The notes below the pieces were generated by a model. That model was given only the letters and a program-made list of their open reading frames with translations. It was not told where the DNA came from and searched no databases. Positions 6,824 to 13,770 of a stretch of DNA of 14,291 bases are shown one piece after another; positions within the stretch are counted from its first letter, which is position 1, and every line of letters begins with the position of its first letter. The position numbers were made by a program, and so were the translations under genes. The DNA comes from Acidimicrobiia bacterium. Its GTDB lineage: Bacteria; Actinomycetota; Acidimicrobiia; Acidimicrobiales; AC-14. The stretch spans positions 1-14,291 of the forward strand of contig JAFASB010000542.1 in the NCBI GenBank assembly GCA_019244985.1. The letters run 5' to 3'.

Positions 6824-7723
6824 ATGGGCGAGTTCAGCGAGAAGGCGGCGCGGCATCTGCGATGGGCGCGCCAGGGCGGGCTGTCGTCACTCGTCGAGGA
6901 GGACGATCTCCGTCCGGTCGCTCGCGCAGGCAGGGCGTGGCGCAAGTGGCGCTGGCGGCGCGCGCACGGCGTCGACGCCGGCACGGCGATGCCGGTCTGG
7001 CTCGTCGGCGTGCAGCGGTCGGGGACGAACATGGTCGTGCGCGGGCTGGAGGAGAGCCCCGAGGTCGAGGTCCACAACGAAAACGACGGCAGGGCCTTCG
7101 AGCGCTTCCGCCTTCGATCCGACCCCGTGGTGCGCAAGATCGTGGTCGAGAGCGGTCACCGCTACGTGCTCTTCAAGCCGCTGTGCGACTCGCACCGCGT
7201 CGACGAACTGCTCGCTCTCGACACGCCCACCCCCGGACGCGCCATCTGGGCCTACCGCGGCGTCGACGGCCGCGTGCGGTCCGCGCTCGCGAAGTTCGGC
7301 GACACCAACCTGCGGGTGCTCACCGAGATCGCGGCCGGGCGCGGCGCCGGCCTGTGGCAGTCCCAACGCCTCTCGCCCGACAGCCTGGAACTGCTCCGCA
7401 GCTTCGACTGGGCGTCGATGGACGCAGCGTCGGCCGCCGCTCTGTTCTGGTACCTCCGCAACCAGCTGTTCTTCGATCTCGGCCTCGACCGCCGCACCGA
7501 CGTGCTGCTGTCGAGCTATGACGCGGTGGTGGCCGATCCCGAAGCAGGGACGAAGGCGATGGCGTCGTTCCTCGACCTCGCGTGGCACCCGGGCCTGGCC
7601 GCCCACATCGAACGCCGTACCCCGAAGGACGTAGCTCCGCTCGAGCTGGAACCGCGCGTCCGCGGGCTGTGCGACGAGCTCGGCGCACGGCTCGACGCCG
7701 CGGCCGCCGTGCAGGCCCCCTGA
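6824..7723 (+). CDS. Sulfotransferase family protein (first of three)
   Basis: This 299-residue protein is predicted to transfer sulfate from PAPS to a hydroxyl or amino group. The 5'-phosphosulfate-binding loop is VWLVGVQRSGTNMV (residues 58-71, with Arg65-Ser66-Gly67-Thr68). The 3'-phosphate site is AYRGVDGRVRSAL, where Arg145 and Ser153 have the Arg-x7-Ser spacing seen across the family. There is no signal peptide; a very basic stretch, RAWRKWRWRR, lies at about 37-46. The frame is open upstream to 6722, but that part lies inside the hydrolase gene. The ATG at 6824 is 7 bases after that stop, so the two genes probably form an operon. Its stop is 3 bases from the stop of the convergent Wzz-like gene. 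The family assignment is firm. The acceptor is unknown, though a polysaccharide is likely from context. The sequence around the loop (SGTNMV) is less common than the SGTT of the second copy. Confidence 0.85.
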   Translation: MGEFSEKAARHLRWARQGGLSSLVEEDDLRPVARAGRAWRKWRWRRAHGVDAGTAMPVWLVGVQRSGTNMVVRGLEESPEVEVHNENDGRAFERFRLRSDPVVRKIVVESGHRYVLFKPLCDSHRVDELLALDTPTPGRAIWAYRGVDGRVRSALAKFGDTNLRVLTEIAAGRGAGLWQSQRLSPDSLELLRSFDWASMDAASAAALFWYLRNQLFFDLGLDRRTDVLLSSYDAVVADPEAGTKAMASFLDLAWHPGLAAHIERRTPKDVAPLELEPRVRGLCDELGARLDAAAAVQAP

Positions 7724-7726
7724 CGA

Positions 7727-8695
7727 TCAGGCGGTCGCCGGCGCCCCCTCGGAGCGACGGCGCGGGCCGCTCCTGCGAAGGCCATCCCAGACCTCACGGC
7801 CGAACAGGTAGCCGACGGCGACGAACAGGCCGCCGGCCGCGCCGCCACCCGCGGTCGTGAGGACATCGGTGTAGGGGAACGACCGGTGAACCTTGCCGAC
7901 AACAAGCGAGCTCTGCGGCCCCGCCGCCGCGAGCTGCAGGGAGGCGTCGTGCTCGTGCTGCTCGGCGACCTTGCGGAGATTGACGGCGCGTCGGCGGACG
8001 TCGACCAGCGAGAGGTACTGACCTTCGAGCTTGGCAATGCTGGCGAGCTGGGTCTGGGCGGCGGCCACCTGCTGGTTGATCTGGGCGGCACCCGTGGTGT
8101 CCTTGGCCCGCGCCGCCGTGGCCTGGAGGCCTGGGAGCCCACGGGACAGCGCGGCGTATGCGTCCTGCGGCGTCCTGCCGCCGGTCTGAACGCTGATCGC
8201 GTGGAGACCGTCGTCGGCCTGGTCGACCTGCTTCTGGGCGGCGTCGACCTCTCCCTTCGCGACGTCGTACTGGCTCTGGAACAGGAAGTGGAGGGCGTCG
8301 GCAGCAGCAGCGGTGACGACAGGGACGGCCTGCTTCTTCTTCGTCGTGGTGTACGTGACGTGGACGAAGGCGCTCGTGCCGACCTGCCCGACCTTCAGGC
8401 CACCGCGTACCTGCGGGGCCCGGACGCCGGTCTCGCTTGCGACCTGGTCGACGAGCCGGTTGGTCCGCAGCGCCCCCGTCACGTTGTTGACGAAGAACTT
8501 GTCTGCGTCGGACCCCCGGTACTGGTTGGTGCGCACCCCGCCCACCAGAGCCGTGGGGACGATCGTGGCGGTAGCGGCGTACTGCGTCGGCCGTAGCACG
8601 TAGTAAGCGAGCGGCACGAGGCCCGCTATCAGGGGCACCAGGACGAGCACCCAGAAGCGCCTGCCGATGGCCTTGAAGTAGTCGAGAATTTCCAT
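7727..8695 (-). CDS. Wzz-like polysaccharide co-polymerase / chain-length protein (copy 1)
   Basis: This 322-residue inner-membrane protein has the Wzz topology. One helix lies near the N terminus (about 14-34, FWVLVLVPLIAGLVPLAYYV), then a large external part with Gln/Ala-rich coiled-coil segments, then a second helix near 283-303 and a short basic cytoplasmic tail. It has no tyrosine-kinase domain. The region after helix 1 (YAATATIVPTALVGG...NQYRG) and the pre-helix-2 motif GKVH are shared with the protein at 10320-11327, so the two are paralogues. Such proteins pair with Wzy to set polymer length. The ATG at 8695 is chosen because the first residues, MEILDYFKAIGRR, align with MELRDYLDILKRR of the paralogue; upstream in-frame sequence is non-homologous. 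It is the only minus-strand gene of the cluster, divergent from the Wzy-like gene and convergent with the first sulfotransferase. Confidence 0.82.
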   Translation of the reverse strand: MEILDYFKAIGRRFWVLVLVPLIAGLVPLAYYVLRPTQYAATATIVPTALVGGVRTNQYRGSDADKFFVNNVTGALRTNRLVDQVASETGVRAPQVRGGLKVGQVGTSAFVHVTYTTTKKKQAVPVVTAAAADALHFLFQSQYDVAKGEVDAAQKQVDQADDGLHAISVQTGGRTPQDAYAALSRGLPGLQATAARAKDTTGAAQINQQVAAAQTQLASIAKLEGQYLSLVDVRRRAVNLRKVAEQHEHDASLQLAAAGPQSSLVVGKVHRSFPYTDVLTTAGGGAAGGLFVAVGYLFGREVWDGLRRSGPRRRSEGAPATA

Positions 8696-8799
8696 TTTCC
8701 GTGCCGGGGCCGTTCTGGGCCGGCCGATAGCATGACGCACTCGCCGGGCGGTCGGGGACCGCCCAGTCCTAGCAGTCCCCGCCTGAGGGGCACCAACGG
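8696..8799. promoter_or_regulatory. Divergent promoter region between the Wzz-like and Wzy-like genes
   Basis: This 104-base divergent spacer must hold signals for both directions. It contains a perfect 8-bp inverted repeat, GGGCGGTC-GGG-GACCGCCC (8746-8764). Part of that repeat could instead pair with GTCCCC at 8775-8780, giving competing hairpins in the plus-strand leader. TAGCAT at 8728-8733 fits the loose TANNNT -10 pattern for the plus strand. GAGGGG at 8785-8790 is a possible ribosome site for the ATG at 8800. The repeat could be an operator or a leader structure; neither is shown. Confidence 0.4.
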
Positions 8800-10254
8800 A
8801 TGGCAACCGCCGAACTCACGAGCTACCGCATCGTCGACTGGAAGAGGATCGCGACCTTTGCCGCCGTCGTCGTCGCCGCCGTGCTGGCGGCCGCGGCAGG
8901 GATGGGCGCCGGGAACGGCTCGAAGAGCGCCGTGGTTCTCCCCGTCGCCATCGGCGCCGGCCTGATCCTGGGCGTCCTGGCCCTCACCAGATTCCAGATC
9001 TACGTGGTGGCCATGCTGGTCACCCGGGCCAGCCTCGACCTGGCCAAGCTCAGCCAGCGCACGGCGGGCACCACCTCGGTCGGGGCGTCGTCGCGCGCGC
9101 TCGACCCGTCGAGCATCCTCGCTGTGCTGTTCCTGCTTGCGGCCGGTGTCTGGCTGGCCGCCCAGCACCGCCATCAGGGTTCGCTGCCGGGTTCACCGCT
9201 GCGGCGCGCCCTCGTCCTGTTCCTGGCCGCCGGAGCCGTGAGCGTCATCGGCTCGAACAACATCACGTCGAGCGCCCTCGAGACCCTTCGCATCTGCGCC
9301 ATCGTCGCCATGTTCACGGTGCTGGAGCAGATGATCACCAGCCTCACCAGGGCGAAGCAGATCCTCGCCGCCTGCCTCTTCGCAGCGGTGATCCCGCTGC
9401 TCTATACGACGTACGGGTTCCTCACCGGCCACCCGCATTCGGACCTCAAGGGCGGCTACACGCGGATCTCCGGGACGTTCAACCAGTCGAACGACTTCGG
9501 CCGGTTCCTGATGTTGATGATCATCATGGGCGCCGCCATCTACCCACACGTCGAACGCAAGTGGCGCAACGCCCTCGTCGTCATGCTCGGCCTGTCGTCG
9601 GTCTACCTGTTCCTCACCTACACACGGAGCGCGCTGGTCGCGACCGCGCTCGGCCTGTTCATCGTCGGGCTCGTCCAGAGCAAGAGGCTGGTCGGCGCCC
9701 TCTTCGTCGTCGGCCTGTGCGGCCTCCTCGTCGTGCCGTCGCTCTCGGGACGCTTCAGCGACCTCACGCAGTATCAGAGCAAGCAGCTGGCCCAGACCGG
9801 CGGCAGCAACGGCGGCAACACCTTGGCGTGGCGGCTGTCTTACTGGACCGAGGTGCTTCCCCTCGCCAACTCCAACCCGATCACCGGCATCGGGCTGAAC
9901 GAGACCAAAGCCAATACCACGCAGGCCAAGCAGCCCCACAACGACTTCATCCGTGCGTACGTAGAGACCGGACTCGTCGGGCTAGCGGCCTATCTGGCGG
10001 TGCTCACGTCCCTTGTGATGCTGGGCTGGCGAGCGGTCAAACGCACGAAGAAGGGCACGTTCGAACAGGGGGTCAGCGCCGGTTTTCTCGGCTGTGCGTT
10101 CGCGTTCATCGCCGTCAGCCTGGTCGCCAACGTGACCTCGAACGTGGTCAACCTTTGGTACTTCATCGCCTTCGCGGCGTGTGCCTCGGCGATCCTCAAG
10201 ATCGCCGACAATCCGGAGACGATGGCCGTCCTCCCGGCCCCCGGCCTGAGGTAG
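8800..10254 (+). CDS. O-antigen ligase / Wzy-like polysaccharide polymerase, multi-pass membrane protein
   Basis: This 484-residue integral membrane protein has roughly ten to twelve hydrophobic segments and the hallmarks of the Wzy_C / O-antigen ligase family. GTFNQSNDFG lies at about 225-234 and YTRSALVA at 274-281, with the family Arg (276). A large external loop spans about 315-385, with AWRLSYWTEVL (Arg345) and PHNDFIRAYVETGLVG (His380). These Arg and His residues are the ones usually needed for glycan transfer. Such enzymes either polymerise lipid-linked repeat units (Wzy) or ligate glycan to an acceptor (WaaL). With a flippase and two Wzz-like proteins next to it, and no outer-membrane lipid A expected in this lineage, polymerase is the better guess. 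The ATG at 8800 has GAGGGG upstream. A 65-base gap separates it from the second Wzz-like gene. Confidence 0.87.
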   Translation: MATAELTSYRIVDWKRIATFAAVVVAAVLAAAAGMGAGNGSKSAVVLPVAIGAGLILGVLALTRFQIYVVAMLVTRASLDLAKLSQRTAGTTSVGASSRALDPSSILAVLFLLAAGVWLAAQHRHQGSLPGSPLRRALVLFLAAGAVSVIGSNNITSSALETLRICAIVAMFTVLEQMITSLTRAKQILAACLFAAVIPLLYTTYGFLTGHPHSDLKGGYTRISGTFNQSNDFGRFLMLMIIMGAAIYPHVERKWRNALVVMLGLSSVYLFLTYTRSALVATALGLFIVGLVQSKRLVGALFVVGLCGLLVVPSLSGRFSDLTQYQSKQLAQTGGSNGGNTLAWRLSYWTEVLPLANSNPITGIGLNETKANTTQAKQPHNDFIRAYVETGLVGLAAYLAVLTSLVMLGWRAVKRTKKGTFEQGVSAGFLGCAFAFIAVSLVANVTSNVVNLWYFIAFAACASAILKIADNPETMAVLPAPGLR

Positions 10255-10272
10255 CGGCGGGGTAACGTGTCT

Positions 10273-10294
10273 GCGGCCGGTTCCCTACGGCCGC
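10273..10294 (+). other. Hairpin in the gap before the second Wzz-like gene
   Basis: GCGGCCG (10273-10279) and CGGCCGC (10288-10294) form a perfect 7-bp stem with an 8-base loop. An alternative pairing, GGTTCC (10279-10284) with GGAACC (10303-10308), ends directly at the ribosome site AGGAGAA of the GTG at 10320. The stem could be a weak terminator after the Wzy-like gene or a leader structure affecting translation. No U-tract follows. GC-rich stems are common by chance in such DNA. Confidence 0.35.
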
Positions 10295-10319
10295 CCCGGC
10301 GAGGAACCAGGAGAAGTAC

Positions 10320-11327
10320 GTGGAGCTCAGGGATTATCTCGACATTCTCAAGCGGCGCAAGAACATTCTGATCGCCGTCCCCGCGGTCGCCATTCTCCTG
10401 GTCGTCGGCATGATCGTCGTCAAGCCCAAGCAGTACCAGGCGACCGCCACCGTCGCTGCCCCCGCCCTCGTCGGCGGAGCCAGTGCGAATCAGTACAGCG
10501 GCGCCAACGGACCCAAGTCGTTCGTCGCCAACTTCACCGCTGCAGTCAACTCGCCGCCAGTAGTCGACCAAGTGGCTCGCGAGACCGGCGTCGCCAAGAA
10601 CCAGATCAAGTCCGGTACAGCGGCGAACGAAGTCGGGACCAGCAGCATCATGGAGGTCGTCTACAAGACGGCGAAGCGCAAGGACGCGTTCCCCGTCGCC
10701 CAGGCCGCAGCCTCGGACACCATCTCCTTCTTGTTCAAGACTCAGGTGCAGCTCGCCCAGGGACCGGTCGACTCGGCCAAGGCGAACCTGGCCAACGTCG
10801 AGGGTCAGATCGCCGACCTCGGCAAGAGCAGCGGGCTCGTCGTCCCCGACAAGGACTACGAGGTGCGGGCCCAGGCCATCGCCAGCCTGCAGAGCGCGCA
10901 GGCCCAGGCGCTGGCCAACGGCCAGGGCACCACTGCGGCCCACCTGCAGACGCAGATCGATCAGATGAAGGGTCAGCTGGCGGCCATCGCCCCGCAGGTG
11001 CAGCAGTACACGGCCCTGCAGACCCAGAAGGACGCCGCGGTCACCCAGCTCAACCAGGCGCAGCAGTCGCTGCAGCAGGCCCAAAGCCAGCTCCAGGCCG
11101 CCGACCCGAAGCAGGTCGTCTCGATGGGCAAGGTTCACTCCGTGTCCGTGATCGGCGACGTCGTGCAGAAGGGCGGTGTCTCCCTGTTCGCCGGCTTGTT
11201 CCTGGCCCTCGGCATCGTCGCCGCCCTGGAGCTGCTCGAGCGCTACCGCCAGCCGGCGGCCGTCGAGGTGCCCGCCGAATGGACCAAGCCCGCATCCGGA
11301 CAGGAACCGTTCCCGTCACGGGTCTGA
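10320..11327 (+). CDS. Wzz-like polysaccharide co-polymerase / chain-length protein (copy 2)
   Basis: This 335-residue membrane protein has the two-helix Wzz layout. The first helix is at about 18-34 (NILIAVPAVAILLVVGMIVV). Then comes a long external region very rich in Gln and Ala with heptad-like coiled coil (about 140-265, for example QLNQAQQSLQQAQSQLQA). The second helix is near 285-305, and the cytoplasmic tail is short. It has no kinase domain. It shares with copy 1 the post-helix region (YQATATVAAPALVGG...NQYSG) and the pre-helix-2 GKVH motif. The start is GTG at 10320 with AGGAGAA at good spacing, and the first residues align with copy 1. It probably works with the adjacent Wzy-like polymerase to set chain length. 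Its last 49 bases overlap the second sulfotransferase gene in another frame, implying coupled expression. Confidence 0.84.
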   Translation: MELRDYLDILKRRKNILIAVPAVAILLVVGMIVVKPKQYQATATVAAPALVGGASANQYSGANGPKSFVANFTAAVNSPPVVDQVARETGVAKNQIKSGTAANEVGTSSIMEVVYKTAKRKDAFPVAQAAASDTISFLFKTQVQLAQGPVDSAKANLANVEGQIADLGKSSGLVVPDKDYEVRAQAIASLQSAQAQALANGQGTTAAHLQTQIDQMKGQLAAIAPQVQQYTALQTQKDAAVTQLNQAQQSLQQAQSQLQAADPKQVVSMGKVHSVSVIGDVVQKGGVSLFAGLFLALGIVAALELLERYRQPAAVEVPAEWTKPASGQEPFPSRV

Positions 11328-12217
11328 GCGTCGACGGGACTCGCGTCCCGGCCACAGCCAAGCCAGACGCCAGCGGCGCTGCCGACCGCGGTCTTCCGCG
11401 GTCGATCCGACGGCCGCTCACCGCGGCCCGCGTCCTCCTCCGGCGCCCCACCGCCCGCCTGCGCGCCGAGCCCGACTTCCTGATCGTCGGCGCCCAACGG
11501 AGCGGCACGACGTCGCTGTTCCGATACCTGGCCGAGCATCCCACGGTCAAGCCGCCCGTGCGCAAGGAGATCCAGTACTTCTCGCTCAACTACGCGCGGG
11601 GCGACGACTGGTACCGCACCCACTTCCCCCTCGCCGGCCGCCAGCGCGTCACGTTCGAGGCGACGCCCTATTACCTCTTCCACCCGGCGGCGCCGGAGCG
11701 AGCAGCGAAGAGCGTGCCCGGCGCCAAGGTGATCGCCCTCCTCCGCGACCCGGTGACGCGTGCCTTCTCCCAGTGGCAGCACAACGCGTCGCGGGGACTC
11801 GAGCACCTGGGGTTCGAGGCGGCCCTCGACGCCGAACCCGAGCGCCTGGCGGGTGAGGAAGAACGACTGCGCGCCGACGCGTCCTATGGCAGCGACGCCC
11901 ACCGGCTCTGGTCGTACGCGGCGCGCGGCGAGTACGCAACGCAGGTCGAGCGCTGGCTGGCGCACTACCCGCGGGAGCGGGTGCTGGTGCTTCGCAGCGA
12001 AGACCTCTACGAGAAGCCGAGGGAGACCTACGAGCGCACGCTCCACTTCCTCGGGCTGTCGCCGCTCGACCTCCCCGCCTATCCGCGTTACACACGGCGG
12101 GCGTCCGATGCGCGGATGACCGACGCCGCCCGGACGCGGCTCACGACCTACTTCCGCCCGCACAACGAGCGGCTGGCGGCGTTGATCGGCGAAGACGTGT
12201 GGTGGGCGACCGTATGA
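11279..12217 (+). CDS. Sulfotransferase family protein, heparan-sulfate-sulfotransferase-like (second of three)
   Basis: This 312-residue predicted PAPS-dependent sulfotransferase has a 5'-phosphosulfate loop FLIVGAQRSGTTSLFRYL (residues 67-84, with Arg74-Ser75-Gly76-Thr77-Thr78). The 3'-phosphate site is LLRDPVTRAFSQW (Arg156, Ser164). The conserved GEYATQVERWLAHYP and VLVLRSEDLYEKP segments follow, as in carbohydrate sulfotransferases of the heparan-sulfate type. This makes a sugar acceptor likely. About 65 residues before the loop are poorly conserved, Arg-rich and lack a signal peptide, so catalysis should be cytoplasmic, on lipid-linked or nucleotide sugars. The start at ATG 11279 lies inside the end of the Wzz-like gene. 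I see no ATG or GTG between it and the core, so it stands. The stop overlaps the flippase start (ATGA). Confidence 0.9.
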   Translation: MDQARIRTGTVPVTGLSVDGTRVPATAKPDASGAADRGLPRSIRRPLTAARVLLRRPTARLRAEPDFLIVGAQRSGTTSLFRYLAEHPTVKPPVRKEIQYFSLNYARGDDWYRTHFPLAGRQRVTFEATPYYLFHPAAPERAAKSVPGAKVIALLRDPVTRAFSQWQHNASRGLEHLGFEAALDAEPERLAGEEERLRADASYGSDAHRLWSYAARGEYATQVERWLAHYPRERVLVLRSEDLYEKPRETYERTLHFLGLSPLDLPAYPRYTRRASDARMTDAARTRLTTYFRPHNERLAALIGEDVWWATV

Positions 12218-13770
12218 CCGGGGTCGCCACGCCCCCGCCTCCTCCGCGCGACGAGGCCGACGAGGCCGAGGAATCCGAGCGGGAGATTCTCGGTATCGCC
12301 CGGGGCGGCGCGCTGAACATCGGTGGTCAGCTCTGCAGCCAGACCTCCTTCTTCCTGATCACCCTCGTGATCGCCCGCACGCTCGGCCAGGCCGACGTCG
12401 GCGTCTACGCCCAGGGCTTCGCGTTCCTCACGCTGCTCGGGCTGCTTTCCCTGAGTGGGTTCCGCGCCGGGCTCACGCGATTCGTCGCCGTCCATCTGGC
12501 CGAGCGGCGGTGGGGCGCGGTGCGGGGAACGGTGCGCCTAGGCCTGGGGCTCAGCGCAGGGGGGTCCGCGGTCCTGGCCGTCCTGCTGTTCGCGCTTGCA
12601 TCGACGCTCGGCTCGAGCGTGTTCGGCGACCAGAACGTCGGCATCGCTCTCCGATATGTGGCCGTGACCCTCCCGGCGTCGGTCTTCATCGACGCCGCCC
12701 TGTCCGCGACCCAGGGGTTCAAGACGATGAAGCCCTATGCGACGGTGGGGCTGATCTTCGAGCCGGGCCTGCGCCTGGCACTCACCGGCGCGGCGCTGGC
12801 CCTTGGATGGGGCCTCCGCGGGGTCCTCGTCGCCCTCGTGGTGTCCAACTATGTAGGCGCCGCTCTGGCCGCGATCGCCCTCTGGCGACTCATGCGCATC
12901 CCGCACGAGACACCCCGCTACGACATCCGCGAGCTGTTCGTGTTCTCGGTCGTGAGCTGGATGGCGTCGCTGGCTTCGGCCGGTCTGATCTGGGCCGACA
13001 CCATCCTGCTCGGCGCCTACAAAACCAGCGCCGACGTTGGGCTGTACCAGGTGGCCACCCGCATGGTGATGCTGGCGGCCTTCGTGATGACGCCGGTGAA
13101 CGCCGCCTTCGCACCGAGGATCGCCGACCTCTACCAGCGCCACCGCATGAAGAGCCTCCGGGACACGTACGTGGCGGCCACCAGCTGGATCCTGCGTCTG
13201 TCACTACCCGCATTCGTGCTGTGCGTCGTCATGCCCAAGGAGTTGCTGTCGCTGTTCGGCCACCGCTTCGACGTGAGCTCCGCCATCACGGTCGTCGTCG
13301 TCCTGTCAGTCGGGAAGCTCGTCGACAGCGCCACGGGTCCCTGCGGGCTCATGCTCAACATGTCTGGCCGGCCGGGCTACAGCCTCTTCGACAACGTGCT
13401 GGTGCTCGTCGCCAACATCGGTCTGAACATCTGGCTGATTCCGCATCACGGCATCGTGGGGTCCGCCTACGCGTGGGCCATCTCGCTCGCCCTGGTGAAC
13501 GTCCTCCGGGTAGTGCAGGTGAAGCAGGTTCTCGGCATGGTCCCGTTCGGGATCGGGGAGCTCAAGGCCGTGGTCGCCGCTCTCGCAGCCGGCGTCGTGA
13601 CCTACGCGATCGGCGAGTGGCGCGGCGTCGTCGAAATCGGCACCCTTGTGCTCGGCGGTGTGGCCCTCTGCGTGACGTACGTGGCCGTCGTGGCCGCGCT
13701 CGGCATCACCAGTGACGACAGGCTGATCCTCGACGCCGTCCGGGGCCGCCGGAAGCTGGCGACACCGTGA
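12214..13770 (+). CDS. Wzx-like polysaccharide flippase (MOP superfamily)
   Basis: This 518-residue integral membrane protein with about 12-14 hydrophobic segments has the typical opening of the polysaccharide-export branch of the MOP superfamily: ARGGALNIGGQL, then VIARTLGQADVGVYAQGFAF. Later comes LLGAYKTSADVGLYQVATRM, with a charged residue in the middle of the protein (WADTILLG). It is expected to move the lipid-linked, perhaps sulfated, repeat unit across the cytoplasmic membrane to the Wzy-like polymerase. The first 28 residues are Pro-rich then Glu/Asp-rich (PPPPPRDEADEAEESERE) and probably disordered in the cytoplasm. The ATG at 12214 overlaps the previous stop as ATGA. In-frame GTGs at 12199 and 12202 would lie within the upstream gene. 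The gene ends in a GTGA overlap with the third sulfotransferase. Confidence 0.88.
   Translation: MTGVATPPPPPRDEADEAEESEREILGIARGGALNIGGQLCSQTSFFLITLVIARTLGQADVGVYAQGFAFLTLLGLLSLSGFRAGLTRFVAVHLAERRWGAVRGTVRLGLGLSAGGSAVLAVLLFALASTLGSSVFGDQNVGIALRYVAVTLPASVFIDAALSATQGFKTMKPYATVGLIFEPGLRLALTGAALALGWGLRGVLVALVVSNYVGAALAAIALWRLMRIPHETPRYDIRELFVFSVVSWMASLASAGLIWADTILLGAYKTSADVGLYQVATRMVMLAAFVMTPVNAAFAPRIADLYQRHRMKSLRDTYVAATSWILRLSLPAFVLCVVMPKELLSLFGHRFDVSSAITVVVVLSVGKLVDSATGPCGLMLNMSGRPGYSLFDNVLVLVANIGLNIWLIPHHGIVGSAYAWAISLALVNVLRVVQVKQVLGMVPFGIGELKAVVAALAAGVVTYAIGEWRGVVEIGTLVLGGVALCVTYVAVVAALGITSDDRLILDAVRGRRKLATP

Noticed and set aside
7719..7731. CCTGA-CGA-TCAGG between the convergent stops as a bidirectional terminator
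   Set aside because: The 5-bp stem arises from the two facing TGA codons, is too weak, and has no T-tract on either side.
8696..8806. Extension of the first Wzz-like gene to 8806
   Set aside because: It crosses the divergent spacer and the Wzy-like start, and does not align with the paralogue, whose N terminus matches from 8695.
9193..9939. 248-codon minus-strand open frame inside the Wzy-like gene
   Set aside because: It is a low-complexity charged shadow frame antisense to a clear membrane protein.
10262..10266. Single GTAAC near the second Wzz-like gene as a nitrogen box
   Set aside because: There is no phased GAAAC partner at 11 bases; an isolated pentamer is expected by chance.
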